From Thiotrichaceae bacterium (GTDB lineage Bacteria > Pseudomonadota > Gammaproteobacteria > Thiotrichales > Thiotrichaceae), in the NCBI GenBank assembly GCA_027030285.1, contig JALVFC010000531.1, forward strand, positions 1-6,878: a stretch of DNA of 6,878 nucleotides, written 5' to 3'. The position numbers and the translations under genes are program-made. The notes beneath the pieces were generated by a model. That model was not told the origin of the DNA. It was given only the letters and a program-made list of their open reading frames with translations, and did not search any database. The stretch's first letter is position 1; each line of letters opens with the position of its first letter. Below are positions 1 to 6,878 of the stretch, in pieces.

Positions 1-2983
1 ATGAGACCAGGAGACTTTCTGTTATTTTACGCACTGTAATGGAGTCATCAACAACCATCACGACTTTCTTACTAGTAGTCTGCTCTCTGGCGACTTTCTT
101 GCTGCTGATGCTTTTTCCGGTCATTCCCAGATTAATTAACTCATGCGCATTTAGTAACAGTACAATTTGCCCACCACCCAGAATAGATGCAGAAGAAAGC
201 AATTGTGACTCTTCAAACAGAGCTCCTAATGGCTTGAGCATCACCTCTCTGTTACCGCGAATTTCATCAACCTGATAGGCTACCCGCTGATCATTTTCCT
301 GTAATAAAATAACTGGCAGAGTTTGCTCCGACCCGGTATCCAGTGATTTACTGTCCAGCCCCAGTGTTTCGCCCAGATGGCGCAAAATATAAAATTTGCC
401 AGCAATCTCCAGCATGGGATTTTTCCGCGCATAGGCTGCTTTCAGATCTTCAAAGGGGATGCGCTGCATGCCTTCCAGCTTAGCAACGGGAACAGCCAGA
501 ACTTCACCGGAAACACCAAGCAGCATGACCTGGTTAGTAGCCAGATTATAGGGAACACTCAACACAAAACGAGTAAATTTTCCGCGCTCTGAGTCAATGA
601 CAATATTCCCTCCAAGGGCATTTATCTCAGCATTAACTACATCCATCCCCACGCCACGTCCGGCAATCTGGTTCACTTTATCAGCCGTTGACACACCAGA
701 CATCAGGATAAGCTGGTAAATCTCCTTATTGGTCAATACCGCATCAGCAGCAATCAAGCCTTTCTTGACCGATAATGCGCGCAGTTTTTCCACATCAATA
801 CCCGCACCATCATCCTGAAGTGTAATCACAATCTCAGGACCATCTCTTTTAATATCCAGCGTAATCGTTCCCTGCGGAGGTTTCCCTACTTGCTGTCTTT
901 GCGTAGGTTTCTCAATACCATGGGCAAGCGAGTTTCGGATAAGATGCTCTAAAGATGCAGTGATTCTTTCCAGAATGGTTCTATCCATCTCTGCATTTTC
1001 ATCAGTAATTTCCAGCTTTACCTGTTTACCCAACTCTGCTGAAACCTGTCTGACAATACGCTTCAGGCGTGACAGCAAGCCATTGACCTTAGTCATTCGA
1101 GTGGTTATCAAGCCATCCTGCAACTGCTTGCAAATACGCTCCTGACTTTCACTGGTCAGTTCCATATTCTTTAAACCCGTTTCCAGTGAATCCGTCAAAC
1201 TAATCAGGTCTTCCAGGCTTTCTGATAATGAACGGGATTGTTGTTGTAGCTCAGTATATTCATCCATTTCCAGTGGATCGAAGTTGCTGTTGAGCTTCGG
1301 CAATGAAGAGGCAGGACCTCCTGTATGAATACTGGAATCTGCTTCCAGTTCCAGGTTGCGTATCTGCTCTTTGAGCCGACTGCCCGTTCTTTTTAACTCA
1401 TTGATGGTGGATTTATTTTCTTCATACTGTTCTACCAGACGAATATTCTGGTGTCCCCATTCATTAGTCGTTGTAATTAACTGGTTAATCAGATCTGTTG
1501 GCACACGTATTGAGGAGCTATGTTGCGTTTCTTCATTGCCCCCCATAAGCTCGGCTGGTGCTATTGCTGATAGCAGCTTTTTTGAATTCAGCTCAGATGC
1601 GTAGTCCTTCAAGACCTTTTCCAACTGACTTGCTGTTCCCGATAGCTTCCTGAAATCAGGTAGGTGATAGGCATCTTGTGCATCTCCCGGTATGCTATCT
1701 CTGGAAACAGAGCCGACAGGCGGTGCAGATTTTGTAGCCGGTTTCTGTTTATTGCTCACTGGCTCAACAGATTCCGCTAACTTATTCGTATCAAGCTTTG
1801 TATCAGCGGGTGATGTGTTTTCAGCTGCTTCTGCAACCTTATCTACAACCGGCTGCGGATCAACTACTGCTGACTCTGCGGGCTTTTGACCTGAAAGTAC
1901 ATGCAGCTCATTTATCAATGCATCTACTGGCTGTACAGTTTGCCCGGCAGCAGCGGCCTCATACATTTTGTACAAGGTATCACTTACCTGCTGTAACTTT
2001 TCCAGCAAGTACGCATCAGCTGATACCTTATTGTTAGCCACCAGATTTAGTAATGATTCACCTGCATGACTTAAATCGCCAATGGTTAGCAAGCCCGTCA
2101 TGCGTGCGCCACCTTTAATAGTGTGCAACTGACGTTCAGCGTCACTTATGGCTTCCGTATCCTCTGGGTTTTCAAGCAGTTTTTGAGTAGTGTTATCAAA
2201 GGCTTCAACCAGTTCAGACAATTCCTCAAGATAAATAGCCACCATCGGGTCAATCGCCTGCGACTCTTCAAGAGTCTCTACTGATTCAGCTGGCTCATTA
2301 TCAACCTCAGCCGTCTCAGAGGGTTCTGCCGATAGCTCACTCACCTGTGCTGCCTTATTTTTCTCTTGAGTGGCTTGTGCCTCTTGCACAGTAGCCATGT
2401 CGCCCGAAGACAGTTTTTGTAAAGCCTCCACTAAATCACTAGCTGGCGGGATTTCAACCCCGGCTGCTGCCTGTTCGTACATACGAAACAGTTCATCACT
2501 AACCGTTTGCAGCTGTGTCAGTAACACCTCATCAATCGCCACTTTGTTGTTAGCTACCAGATTGAGTAATGACTCACCCGCATGACTCAAATCACCGATT
2601 ACTGCTAATCCTGTCATGCGTGCACCACCTTTAATGGTATGCAGCTGACGTTCAGCTGTGGTGATTACTTCAGTATTTTGTGGGTCTTCCAGTAGTTGCT
2701 GTGTGGTCTCTTCAAAAGCTTCGACCAGCTCTGCCAGCTCTTCCAGATAAATCGCCACCATAGGATCCAGCTCAACTGGCACGACTTCCGGGCTTGCATC
2801 ATCATCCTCAGGAACTGATGGTGAAATGGCTGTTACATTTTCGACATCCTGACCATCTTCACTAGCTGTTACTTTTTTTCCTTTTGCTGTTAGCTCCTTT
2901 TCCTTCGATTTATGCTCACTTTCCGTACCTTGCTGCGATGTTATACCGCCAGAATCAATTCCATTTTCTTCTGGCGGTTGTGC
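1..2983 (-). CDS. chpA: ChpA catalytic half: 2 Hpt + CheA kinase + CheW + receiver (-1 frame, 3'-partial)
   Basis: This is the kinase part of a ChpA-type hybrid CheA. It is given from the first -1 codon (GCA, 2983-2981) after the proposed frameshift, which would be residue 598 of the fused protein. An acidic, Pro/Glu/Lys-rich linker comes first. Two Hpt domains follow, each with LHTIKGGARMTGL (active histidines at codons 2641-2639 and 2125-2123, fused residues 712 and 884). Then come the P3-like dimerisation helices (FDPLEMDEYTELQQQSRSL, about 1290-1230) and the ATPase domain: N box HLIRNSLAHGIE at 946-911, DDGAGID near 800, GRGVGMDVV near 650. A CheW-like domain spans about 570-130, and a receiver domain starts with VVMVVDDSITVRK at about 65-20. 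The receiver is cut by the window edge; about 1,591 fused residues are visible. The frame has no stop from 3037 to 1. Its first ATG, at 2761, falls at the edge of the first Hpt and has no clear Shine-Dalgarno sequence, so independent initiation looks poor. ATPase and Hpt motifs are intact, suggesting an active kinase. Confidence 0.9.
1943..2251 (-). repeat. Hpt domain repeat, copy 2
   Basis: This second copy of the 103-residue Hpt unit also has an intact LHTIKGGARMTGL histidine motif and is separated from copy 1 by a 69-codon acidic linker (2458-2252). Differences from copy 1 are mostly conservative and cluster in the outer helices, so both copies should be able to accept phosphate. Confidence 0.9.
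2459..2767 (-). repeat. Hpt domain repeat, copy 1
   Basis: This codes for 103 residues from DPMVAIYLEEL to AAAG, with the phospho-acceptor His in LHTIKGGARMTGL. It matches copy 2 at 80 of 103 residues by hand count, with a period of 516 bases (172 codons). Both copies are strongly conserved at the DNA level around the histidine motif and in GDLSHAGESLLNLVANNKV, indicating an intragenic tandem duplication. Confidence 0.9.
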
Positions 2984-4773
2984 TTTTTTAATGTCTGGTT
3001 CTCCTCTAGCTGGGCAGCAATTTTCTCCTCTAAATTCTCATGTAAACCATAGAGTTCATGCAACTCACGCAGGCTTTGATAACCACCTTCAAGCCCTGTC
3101 AGATGTTCTGCATTATTGCGCAAGGCAATCACCGCATCTTCGAGGGCTGCCAGTGCTTCTGCCAGTTTGCGCAACGACTCTGCGGTAGGTGCCTCAGCAT
3201 CTTCCTGGCTATGGGCTTGCAAATAGCTAAGAGCCCCTTCAGTAATCGGGTAGGTTTCTCTGTATCTGAGAAATTTCAGCGTATGGTCGACCGTACACAT
3301 GGCATCACATGCATCTTCAAGGTGGGAGCGATCATTATCTTCCTCATAGCTATTTAAGCTATTCACAACGGCTGTCAGTTTTGACTCAACAATCTGCAAT
3401 ACCTGTTTTCTGGCACTGTAATCCGATACCTGATACTGCCCATCATCAGTGAACAGTTTTAAGGTAACATCCTCACCTGTTTCCGCATACTCCTTGAGAA
3501 TATCTTTCACACGCAGCCATTCGGTGGCAATCTCCAGTCGCCGTTCTTCCTTGAAATTCCGTGGGTTCTTTTTGAAAAGTTTAAATTCATCCACCTGCTC
3601 ATCAATAATTTTTGCCAGCCTGCCCAGACCCAGCATACCCAGAGTAGTTGCTGTCTTTCGGCTTTTATCAATAATCAACTGGATAATACCCTGGTCAGGA
3701 TTGAGCTCCATGGACTGGAAACCTTCCATGATACTTTCAATATCTTCATTGACACCATCAGATACAGTGCGCCACAGTTGTTGTCCGGGCGAAGCATAAT
3801 GTTTTCTGAGCTTTTGCAGTGTCTCGCCCTGTGGCAAATAAATATCCAGCAAGAAGGTCTCTTTAACCGCATCAACCAGTGGTGAGCCCTTTTTTGCCAT
3901 TCCGAGGTAGTAAAGCAGATTTTTCTTGAGGTCATCAATACCTGCGATTTCACTTAGCTCATCCTGGTCTGTGAGTGAAAAGGTGTGGATCAGACGCTCC
4001 ATATTTCCCATCACCAGCTTGACGGCAACGCCATGCTCCAGTTTGTTTTCACGCAACCCCTGAGCCAACGCCTGAGATAGCCACCACAGCACACGGATTG
4101 ACATATTTTCATGGATACGAATTAAATCATGGCTCAACGCCTGGATTTTAAATAACGCACGTGGTGTATTTTTCTCCTGATACCACTCCAGCAAAGCACG
4201 CTGAAAATGCATACGCAAATGACGGTAAGTCACCAGTCTTTTTTCAGCAGACAAAGCGATGTACTCATCGGTACCAATCTGGGCATTCCCAATAGCGCCT
4301 TCTTCAGGCAAAAAGACTAATAATTCAGATAGCAGATCGGCACCACGTGCTGCCCGTAATTCATTTAACAAGGGCAGTATTACAATAGGCAAATCTGCAT
4401 AACCATCCTGTAAATGTTGCAAATATTCAATAATCTGCACAATGCCTTTCTGTAGTATCCGGACACTGCTGGCAACATCAGTCACTTTTTTGGCAAGTAA
4501 GTCTGCCACCAGCTCATACATTTCCAGGGCAAGTCGTTCTCCACCTTGCACTCCCGTCATTTTCATCGTCATCATGACTTCTGAAAGCTTGCCCTGACTA
4601 TTTTCCAACAATGCCTTGCAACGCTGCTCTACATCCTCATCAGAAGCCTGATTAAGTTGTAAACACTGTTCGGCAAAACTCTCCAGATTATTTTCAATCT
4701 GTTTTAGTTGTTGTTCTACTTCTTGTTTAATCCACCCTACACGGGCATCTAAACTTGCTTTATCAGAAAGCAT
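2941..4773 (-). CDS. chpA: ChpA N-terminal, FimL-like scaffold half (zero-frame product, 610 aa)
   Basis: This frame matches the N-terminal, non-catalytic part of ChpA, the hybrid kinase of the pilus chemosensory system. FimL of Pseudomonas is a separate protein related to the same region. Residues 10-155 form a degenerate Hpt-like helical domain without the phosphorylatable histidine; LPIVILPLLNELRAARG at 128-144 is a ChpA family signature. Residues about 200-400 form the FimL/ChpA helical domain (LWWLSQAL, DLKKNLLYYLG, TTLGMLGLGRLAKII). Residues about 455-550 form another Hpt-like bundle with HTLK at 497-500, followed by Phe-Leu instead of Gly-Gly. A coiled-coil-like stretch at 565-595 ends at the slippery Leu-Lys-Lys (595-597). 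Without a shift, translation adds only HNRQKKMELILAV and stops at TAA. With a -1 shift after Lys597 it continues into the catalytic half. The ATG at 4773 is supported by AGGTG six bases upstream. The frame is intact, and the length is close to FimL. Whether the short product accumulates is inference. Confidence 0.9.
   Translation of the reverse strand: MLSDKASLDARVGWIKQEVEQQLKQIENNLESFAEQCLQLNQASDEDVEQRCKALLENSQGKLSEVMMTMKMTGVQGGERLALEMYELVADLLAKKVTDVASSVRILQKGIVQIIEYLQHLQDGYADLPIVILPLLNELRAARGADLLSELLVFLPEEGAIGNAQIGTDEYIALSAEKRLVTYRHLRMHFQRALLEWYQEKNTPRALFKIQALSHDLIRIHENMSIRVLWWLSQALAQGLRENKLEHGVAVKLVMGNMERLIHTFSLTDQDELSEIAGIDDLKKNLLYYLGMAKKGSPLVDAVKETFLLDIYLPQGETLQKLRKHYASPGQQLWRTVSDGVNEDIESIMEGFQSMELNPDQGIIQLIIDKSRKTATTLGMLGLGRLAKIIDEQVDEFKLFKKNPRNFKEERRLEIATEWLRVKDILKEYAETGEDVTLKLFTDDGQYQVSDYSARKQVLQIVESKLTAVVNSLNSYEEDNDRSHLEDACDAMCTVDHTLKFLRYRETYPITEGALSYLQAHSQEDAEAPTAESLRKLAEALAALEDAVIALRNNAEHLTGLEGGYQSLRELHELYGLHENLEEKIAAQLEENQTLKKHNRQKKMELILAV
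2945..2978 (-). promoter_or_regulatory. Stimulatory RNA hairpin downstream of the slippery site
   Basis: The transcript contains ACCGCCAGAA (2978-2969), a 14-base loop (2968-2955) and TTCTGGCGGT (2954-2945), a perfect 10-bp stem with six G-C pairs. It starts four bases after the heptamer, or five if the terminal A-U pair is frayed, close to the usual spacing for stimulatory structures. The zero-frame stop TAA (2943-2941) lies one base beyond the stem. No U-tract follows on the coding strand, so it is not a terminator for this operon. Confidence 0.78.
2983..2989 (-). promoter_or_regulatory. Predicted -1 ribosomal frameshift slippery site A_AAA_AAG
   Basis: In the zero frame the codons read TTA AAA AAG, giving the heptamer A_AAA_AAG in the X_XXY_YYZ phase needed for tandem slippage. 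After slipping back one base both lysine tRNAs re-pair on AAA AAA, and the next codon is GCA in the downstream ChpA frame. The same heptamer drives -1 frameshifting in dnaX and in several IS3-family elements. The site lies in the overlap of the two ChpA frames (3037-2941), in a linker between the scaffold and Hpt regions. Transcriptional slippage adding one A would give the same fusion. A one-base deletion from an A7 run would leave the same sequence. Confidence 0.8.
3001..3006 (-). promoter_or_regulatory. Internal Shine-Dalgarno-like GAGGAG upstream of the slippery site
   Basis: GAGGAG (containing AGGAG, complementary to the 16S rRNA 3' end) ends 11 bases before the heptamer. In dnaX a comparable internal element about 10 bases upstream stimulates -1 shifting by pulling on the elongating ribosome. 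No start codon sits at initiation distance in the downstream frame, so it does not look like an initiation site for the second half. A GAGGAG also arises easily from Glu-Glu codons, and another copy occurs about 20 bases further upstream, so this element alone is weaker evidence than the heptamer and hairpin. Confidence 0.55.
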
Positions 4774-4826
4774 ATGTCACACCTGTTATAATTATTATTA
4801 ATCTTTTAGGAACCTGGGATAACGAC
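4774..4826 (-). other. pilJ-chpA intergenic gap
   Basis: These 53 bases join the pilJ stop to the chpA start. The chpA-proximal half is very AT-rich (a TTAATAATAATTATAA stretch). Around the pilJ stop, CCTGAG and CCCAGG could form a short imperfect stem with a seven-base loop, but no U-tract follows, so I see no terminator. I see no convincing promoter, which fits co-transcription. No pilK-like methyltransferase gene lies here, unlike in Pseudomonas aeruginosa. Confidence 0.6.
4780..4784 (-). promoter_or_regulatory. Ribosome binding site of the ChpA frame
   Basis: AGGTG lies six bases before the ATG at 4773-4771 and sets the start of the scaffold half. It falls in the short gap after pilJ, as expected for a downstream gene of an operon. 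Confidence 0.65.
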
Positions 4827-6878
4827 TCAGGCATCAACCAGTTCCTTACTGTCTTCCTCTTCCTCTGCTTCTGTTCCAGTATCGTCCGCAACTATTTCTG
4901 TTTTATTGCCAACTACAGGTATCATATCCTTGTCTTCTGGCTGCTGGCTTAATTGCTCATTTTGCATCGCCTGTCGAGGCAGTTTAAAGCGATAAACAGA
5001 AACCTGTAATTCATTTGCGGTACTGGTAAGACTGTTAATCAATTCGGTAGTCTCATTGACGCGCTCAAAGGCTTGCAATGTAATATCCTGAATTGAAACC
5101 ATCTTTTCCTGTGTCCGTTTTGATAACTGCTCCTGTTCCTTGGTTACTTTGGCAATCGCCATCATCAATTTGGCAATACGGGCAGATTCATTTTCAACCA
5201 GACTTAGCGCATGTCCCGCTTTTTCAGCCGAACCTGTACCCTGTACGACATGAGCAATCGTCTCTTCCATGGCAGCGACTGTTTTCTGCGTATCCGTTTG
5301 CATGGTACGAACCAGCACTTCCGCTTTCTTTGAGGTTGCCACTGCCTTTTTTGCCAATAACTGAACATCTTCAGCAACTCCGCCAAAACCTTTCCCTGCA
5401 TCACCTGCACTGCTCATTTGAATGGATGCATTCAGTGCCAGCACCTGTGTCTGTTCTGCAATATCATTCATTAACTGAGAAATATGACTGACTTCTTGCG
5501 AACTTTCACTCATACGTTTAATGCGCTTTGCGGTAATCTGTACCTGCTCACGAATAGCATGCATTCCAGATAAGGTTTCGCGTACCGTATCGGCACCTTC
5601 ACGAGAAACAGCAAATGATTTTTTGGCTACTTCTGCAGAGTTAATGGTGAAAATGGCTATCCGGGTTACATTTTCTGCAATCTGGTTAATTGCAGAAGAG
5701 GCGGATAATACCTCATTGCTTTGATCTTTGCTGGCACGCGACAGGTCTTCTGCCGTTTTATCTGCCTGGCTAGCATAATTATTCAGTCGCACAGAGGTTA
5801 CATTTATCTTCGTCACCAAATCCCGCAAGGCTTCTACTGTGTGGTTAAAAGCACCCGCGATAGAGCCTGTAATATCCGTGGAAATACGCGCAGATGTGGT
5901 TAAGTCACCCTGTGACAAGGCTGTCATGCGGTTGGTCAAATGCATGATACCTTCCTGATTACGCTCATTCTCTTCTTCAGTGAGGCGCAGACGCTCACGA
6001 TGATCATGGAACAATGCGTAGGCAAGTGCGATAAGGCTAAACAGAGACAGAGCGGCTAACAGGTAACCCAGCAGGCTGATCTGTCTCAGCAATGCCTCTC
6101 TGCGGGTAATGGTGTGCTTGAGCTGTGAGGTTGCAGCAAACAGCTCTTTTCCCACGACTTCACTTCTATTTACCAAGGTATAGATTTGTTGCAGCATGGT
6201 CGCATTATCCAGTAGTGCACTGATCTTTTCGCTTAGGCTACCAAACTGCTTTTCTATTTCTTCAAGATAGAAGCGGGCTCCCAGGTTACTCACGGCCTTT
6301 AATTTTATTTTTTTGTCTCCTCTCAACAATTTATCCAACTGGTTATCCAGTTTGACTGTATGTTGAGTAAATTGCTGAATAACTGCCTGCACATCATTGC
6401 GCCCTTCCAGCATCAGTAACAGACTGTTTTGTAATTTTTGTAGCAAAATTAACTGACTAATCGCAATATTCAATTGCTCTACGCTATCATGATCCTGCTC
6501 CAGCCTGAGTACCACCTGCTCTGCAGCAACTTGTAACCCGGGCAGGGTGTCATACACGGTTTCAGCATAGACATGCGTTTTATTGACTGCCTCACGATGC
6601 TTTAAAATACCATCCAGCAAGTCGGAATAAGACTTCCAGGTGACTCTTATCTCATCCAGACTGTCCGTATTAATACCAAAACTATAACGCTCCTCGGCAA
6701 TTTCCAGGGCTTTGAATTTTTTTTCAAAGTCTTTTTTATGCGTGTCTATTTGCTGGAATGATCCCGTATTACTCTTGACTGTACTTATCGTTGAGGTCAT
6801 AAGCTGCTGAGAGAGCAAGGTTAAATCTGCTGCCAATGTGACACGGTTTTTATCGGCGGACGACTGACGATAGGAATA
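4827..6878 (-). CDS. pilJ: PilJ-type methyl-accepting chemotaxis protein, 5'-partial
   Basis: This is the inner-membrane chemoreceptor of the type IV pilus Chp pathway, which senses a pilus-related signal and controls the ChpA kinase. The frame is open to the window edge, so the N-terminal first membrane helix and true start lie outside. The TTG at 6836 is only the first possible start codon inside the window. Numbering from that TTG: a helical periplasmic sensor region is at about 1-250, one membrane helix at about 253-275 (LLGYLLAALSLFSLIALAYA), a HAMP-like linker at about 277-345 including LSQGDLTTSARISTDITGSI, and a signalling coiled coil with its hairpin tip at about 455-497 (NDIAEQTQVLALNASIQ...). 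The coiled coil ends in RFKLP at 616-620, the typical end of PilJ proteins, followed by a 49-residue acidic tail. The tip departs from the MCP consensus. It ends with TGA 53 bases before the ChpA frame, so the two are probably co-transcribed. Confidence is high for the family and good for the PilJ subtype. Confidence 0.92.
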   Translation of the reverse strand, partial: YSYRQSSADKNRVTLAADLTLLSQQLMTSTISTVKSNTGSFQQIDTHKKDFEKKFKALEIAEERYSFGINTDSLDEIRVTWKSYSDLLDGILKHREAVNKTHVYAETVYDTLPGLQVAAEQVVLRLEQDHDSVEQLNIAISQLILLQKLQNSLLLMLEGRNDVQAVIQQFTQHTVKLDNQLDKLLRGDKKIKLKAVSNLGARFYLEEIEKQFGSLSEKISALLDNATMLQQIYTLVNRSEVVGKELFAATSQLKHTITRREALLRQISLLGYLLAALSLFSLIALAYALFHDHRERLRLTEEENERNQEGIMHLTNRMTALSQGDLTTSARISTDITGSIAGAFNHTVEALRDLVTKINVTSVRLNNYASQADKTAEDLSRASKDQSNEVLSASSAINQIAENVTRIAIFTINSAEVAKKSFAVSREGADTVRETLSGMHAIREQVQITAKRIKRMSESSQEVSHISQLMNDIAEQTQVLALNASIQMSSAGDAGKGFGGVAEDVQLLAKKAVATSKKAEVLVRTMQTDTQKTVAAMEETIAHVVQGTGSAEKAGHALSLVENESARIAKLMMAIAKVTKEQEQLSKRTQEKMVSIQDITLQAFERVNETTELINSLTSTANELQVSVYRFKLPRQAMQNEQLSQQPEDKDMIPVVGNKTEIVADDTGTEAEEEEDSKELVDA

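Noticed and set aside
2759..2761. ATG at 2761 as an independent start for the catalytic half of ChpA.
   Set aside because: It sits three residues into the first Hpt repeat, lacks a clear Shine-Dalgarno sequence, and leaves about 75 upstream open codons of linker-like sequence unexplained. The GTG at 2782 is no better. Still possible as a minor internal start.
2873..2879. A7 run in the ChpA linker (GGA AAA AAA GTA), another in-phase slippery-like heptamer.
   Set aside because: No hairpin follows, and no long overlapping frame would gain from a shift; ordinary lysine codons in a Lys-rich linker.
2945..2992. On the plus strand the hairpin is followed by TTTTTT, resembling an intrinsic terminator.
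   Set aside because: It faces against the operon, no plus-strand gene precedes it, and five bases separate stem and T-run. The T-run is the complement of the slippery A6. Blocking of antisense transcription cannot be excluded but is the weaker explanation.
5093..5491. 132-codon plus-strand frame opposite pilJ.
   Set aside because: It lies wholly antisense to the conserved signalling domain and has composition typical of a shadow frame; no recognisable motif. The same applies to the other plus-strand frames and to the short minus-strand frames inside the three main ones.
6711..6730. A8 run in pilJ within a 7-bp inverted repeat (CTTTGAA/TTCAAAG), with an in-phase A_AAA_AAA.
   Set aside because: A -1 shift here would hit a stop after about a dozen codons in the middle of a normal receptor, and the stem is AT-rich with the A-run forming its loop rather than lying upstream. 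Best explained by Glu-Lys-Lys codons.
6834..6836. TTG as the true start of pilJ.
   Set aside because: The frame stays open upstream to the window edge (ending ...RQSSADKNRVT before it), and PilJ needs an N-terminal membrane helix that is absent here, so the gene is 5'-truncated by the window.

Overview
The window carries part of a type IV pilus (Pil-Chp) chemosensory operon, read entirely from the minus strand. The proteins most resemble the gammaproteobacterial twitching-motility system of the Pseudomonas type: a PilJ receptor, then a ChpA-type hybrid histidine kinase with a FimL-like N-terminus. Base composition is balanced to slightly AT-rich by eye. I cannot name the genus. Similarities to named proteins are from memory of the families, not from a search.

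Layout in order of transcription (high to low coordinates): (1) 6878-4827, pilJ, a methyl-accepting chemoreceptor whose 5' end lies outside the window. (2) A 53-base gap with a Shine-Dalgarno site for the next gene. (3) 4773-2941, a 610-residue reading frame matching the N-terminal scaffold half of ChpA. (4) 2983-1, the catalytic half of ChpA in the -1 frame: two near-identical Hpt domains, the CheA dimerisation and ATPase domains, a CheW-like domain and the first residues of a receiver domain, cut by the window edge.

The main point of interest is the junction between (3) and (4). The catalytic half has no convincing start of its own: its frame is open only back to 3037, and its first in-frame ATG lies at the very start of the first Hpt domain. 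Inside the 97-base overlap sits the canonical -1 slippery heptamer A_AAA_AAG, in exactly the required phase. Four bases later comes a perfect 10-bp hairpin, and 11 bases upstream is a Shine-Dalgarno-like GAGGAG. The zero-frame stop UAA lies one base past the hairpin. This is the architecture of the programmed -1 frameshift in dnaX. I infer that one gene makes two proteins: a short FimL-like scaffold when no shift occurs, and a full-length ChpA-type kinase when ribosomes shift. A one-base indel in the A6 run (assembly error or mutation) would look the same from a single sequence and must be excluded.

Working model: PilJ senses pilus-related signals in the periplasm and inner membrane and controls ChpA autophosphorylation. 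ChpA passes phosphate from its Hpt histidines to receiver proteins that set pilus extension and retraction. The frameshift would fix the ratio of scaffold to kinase. The plus strand holds no gene I would support.
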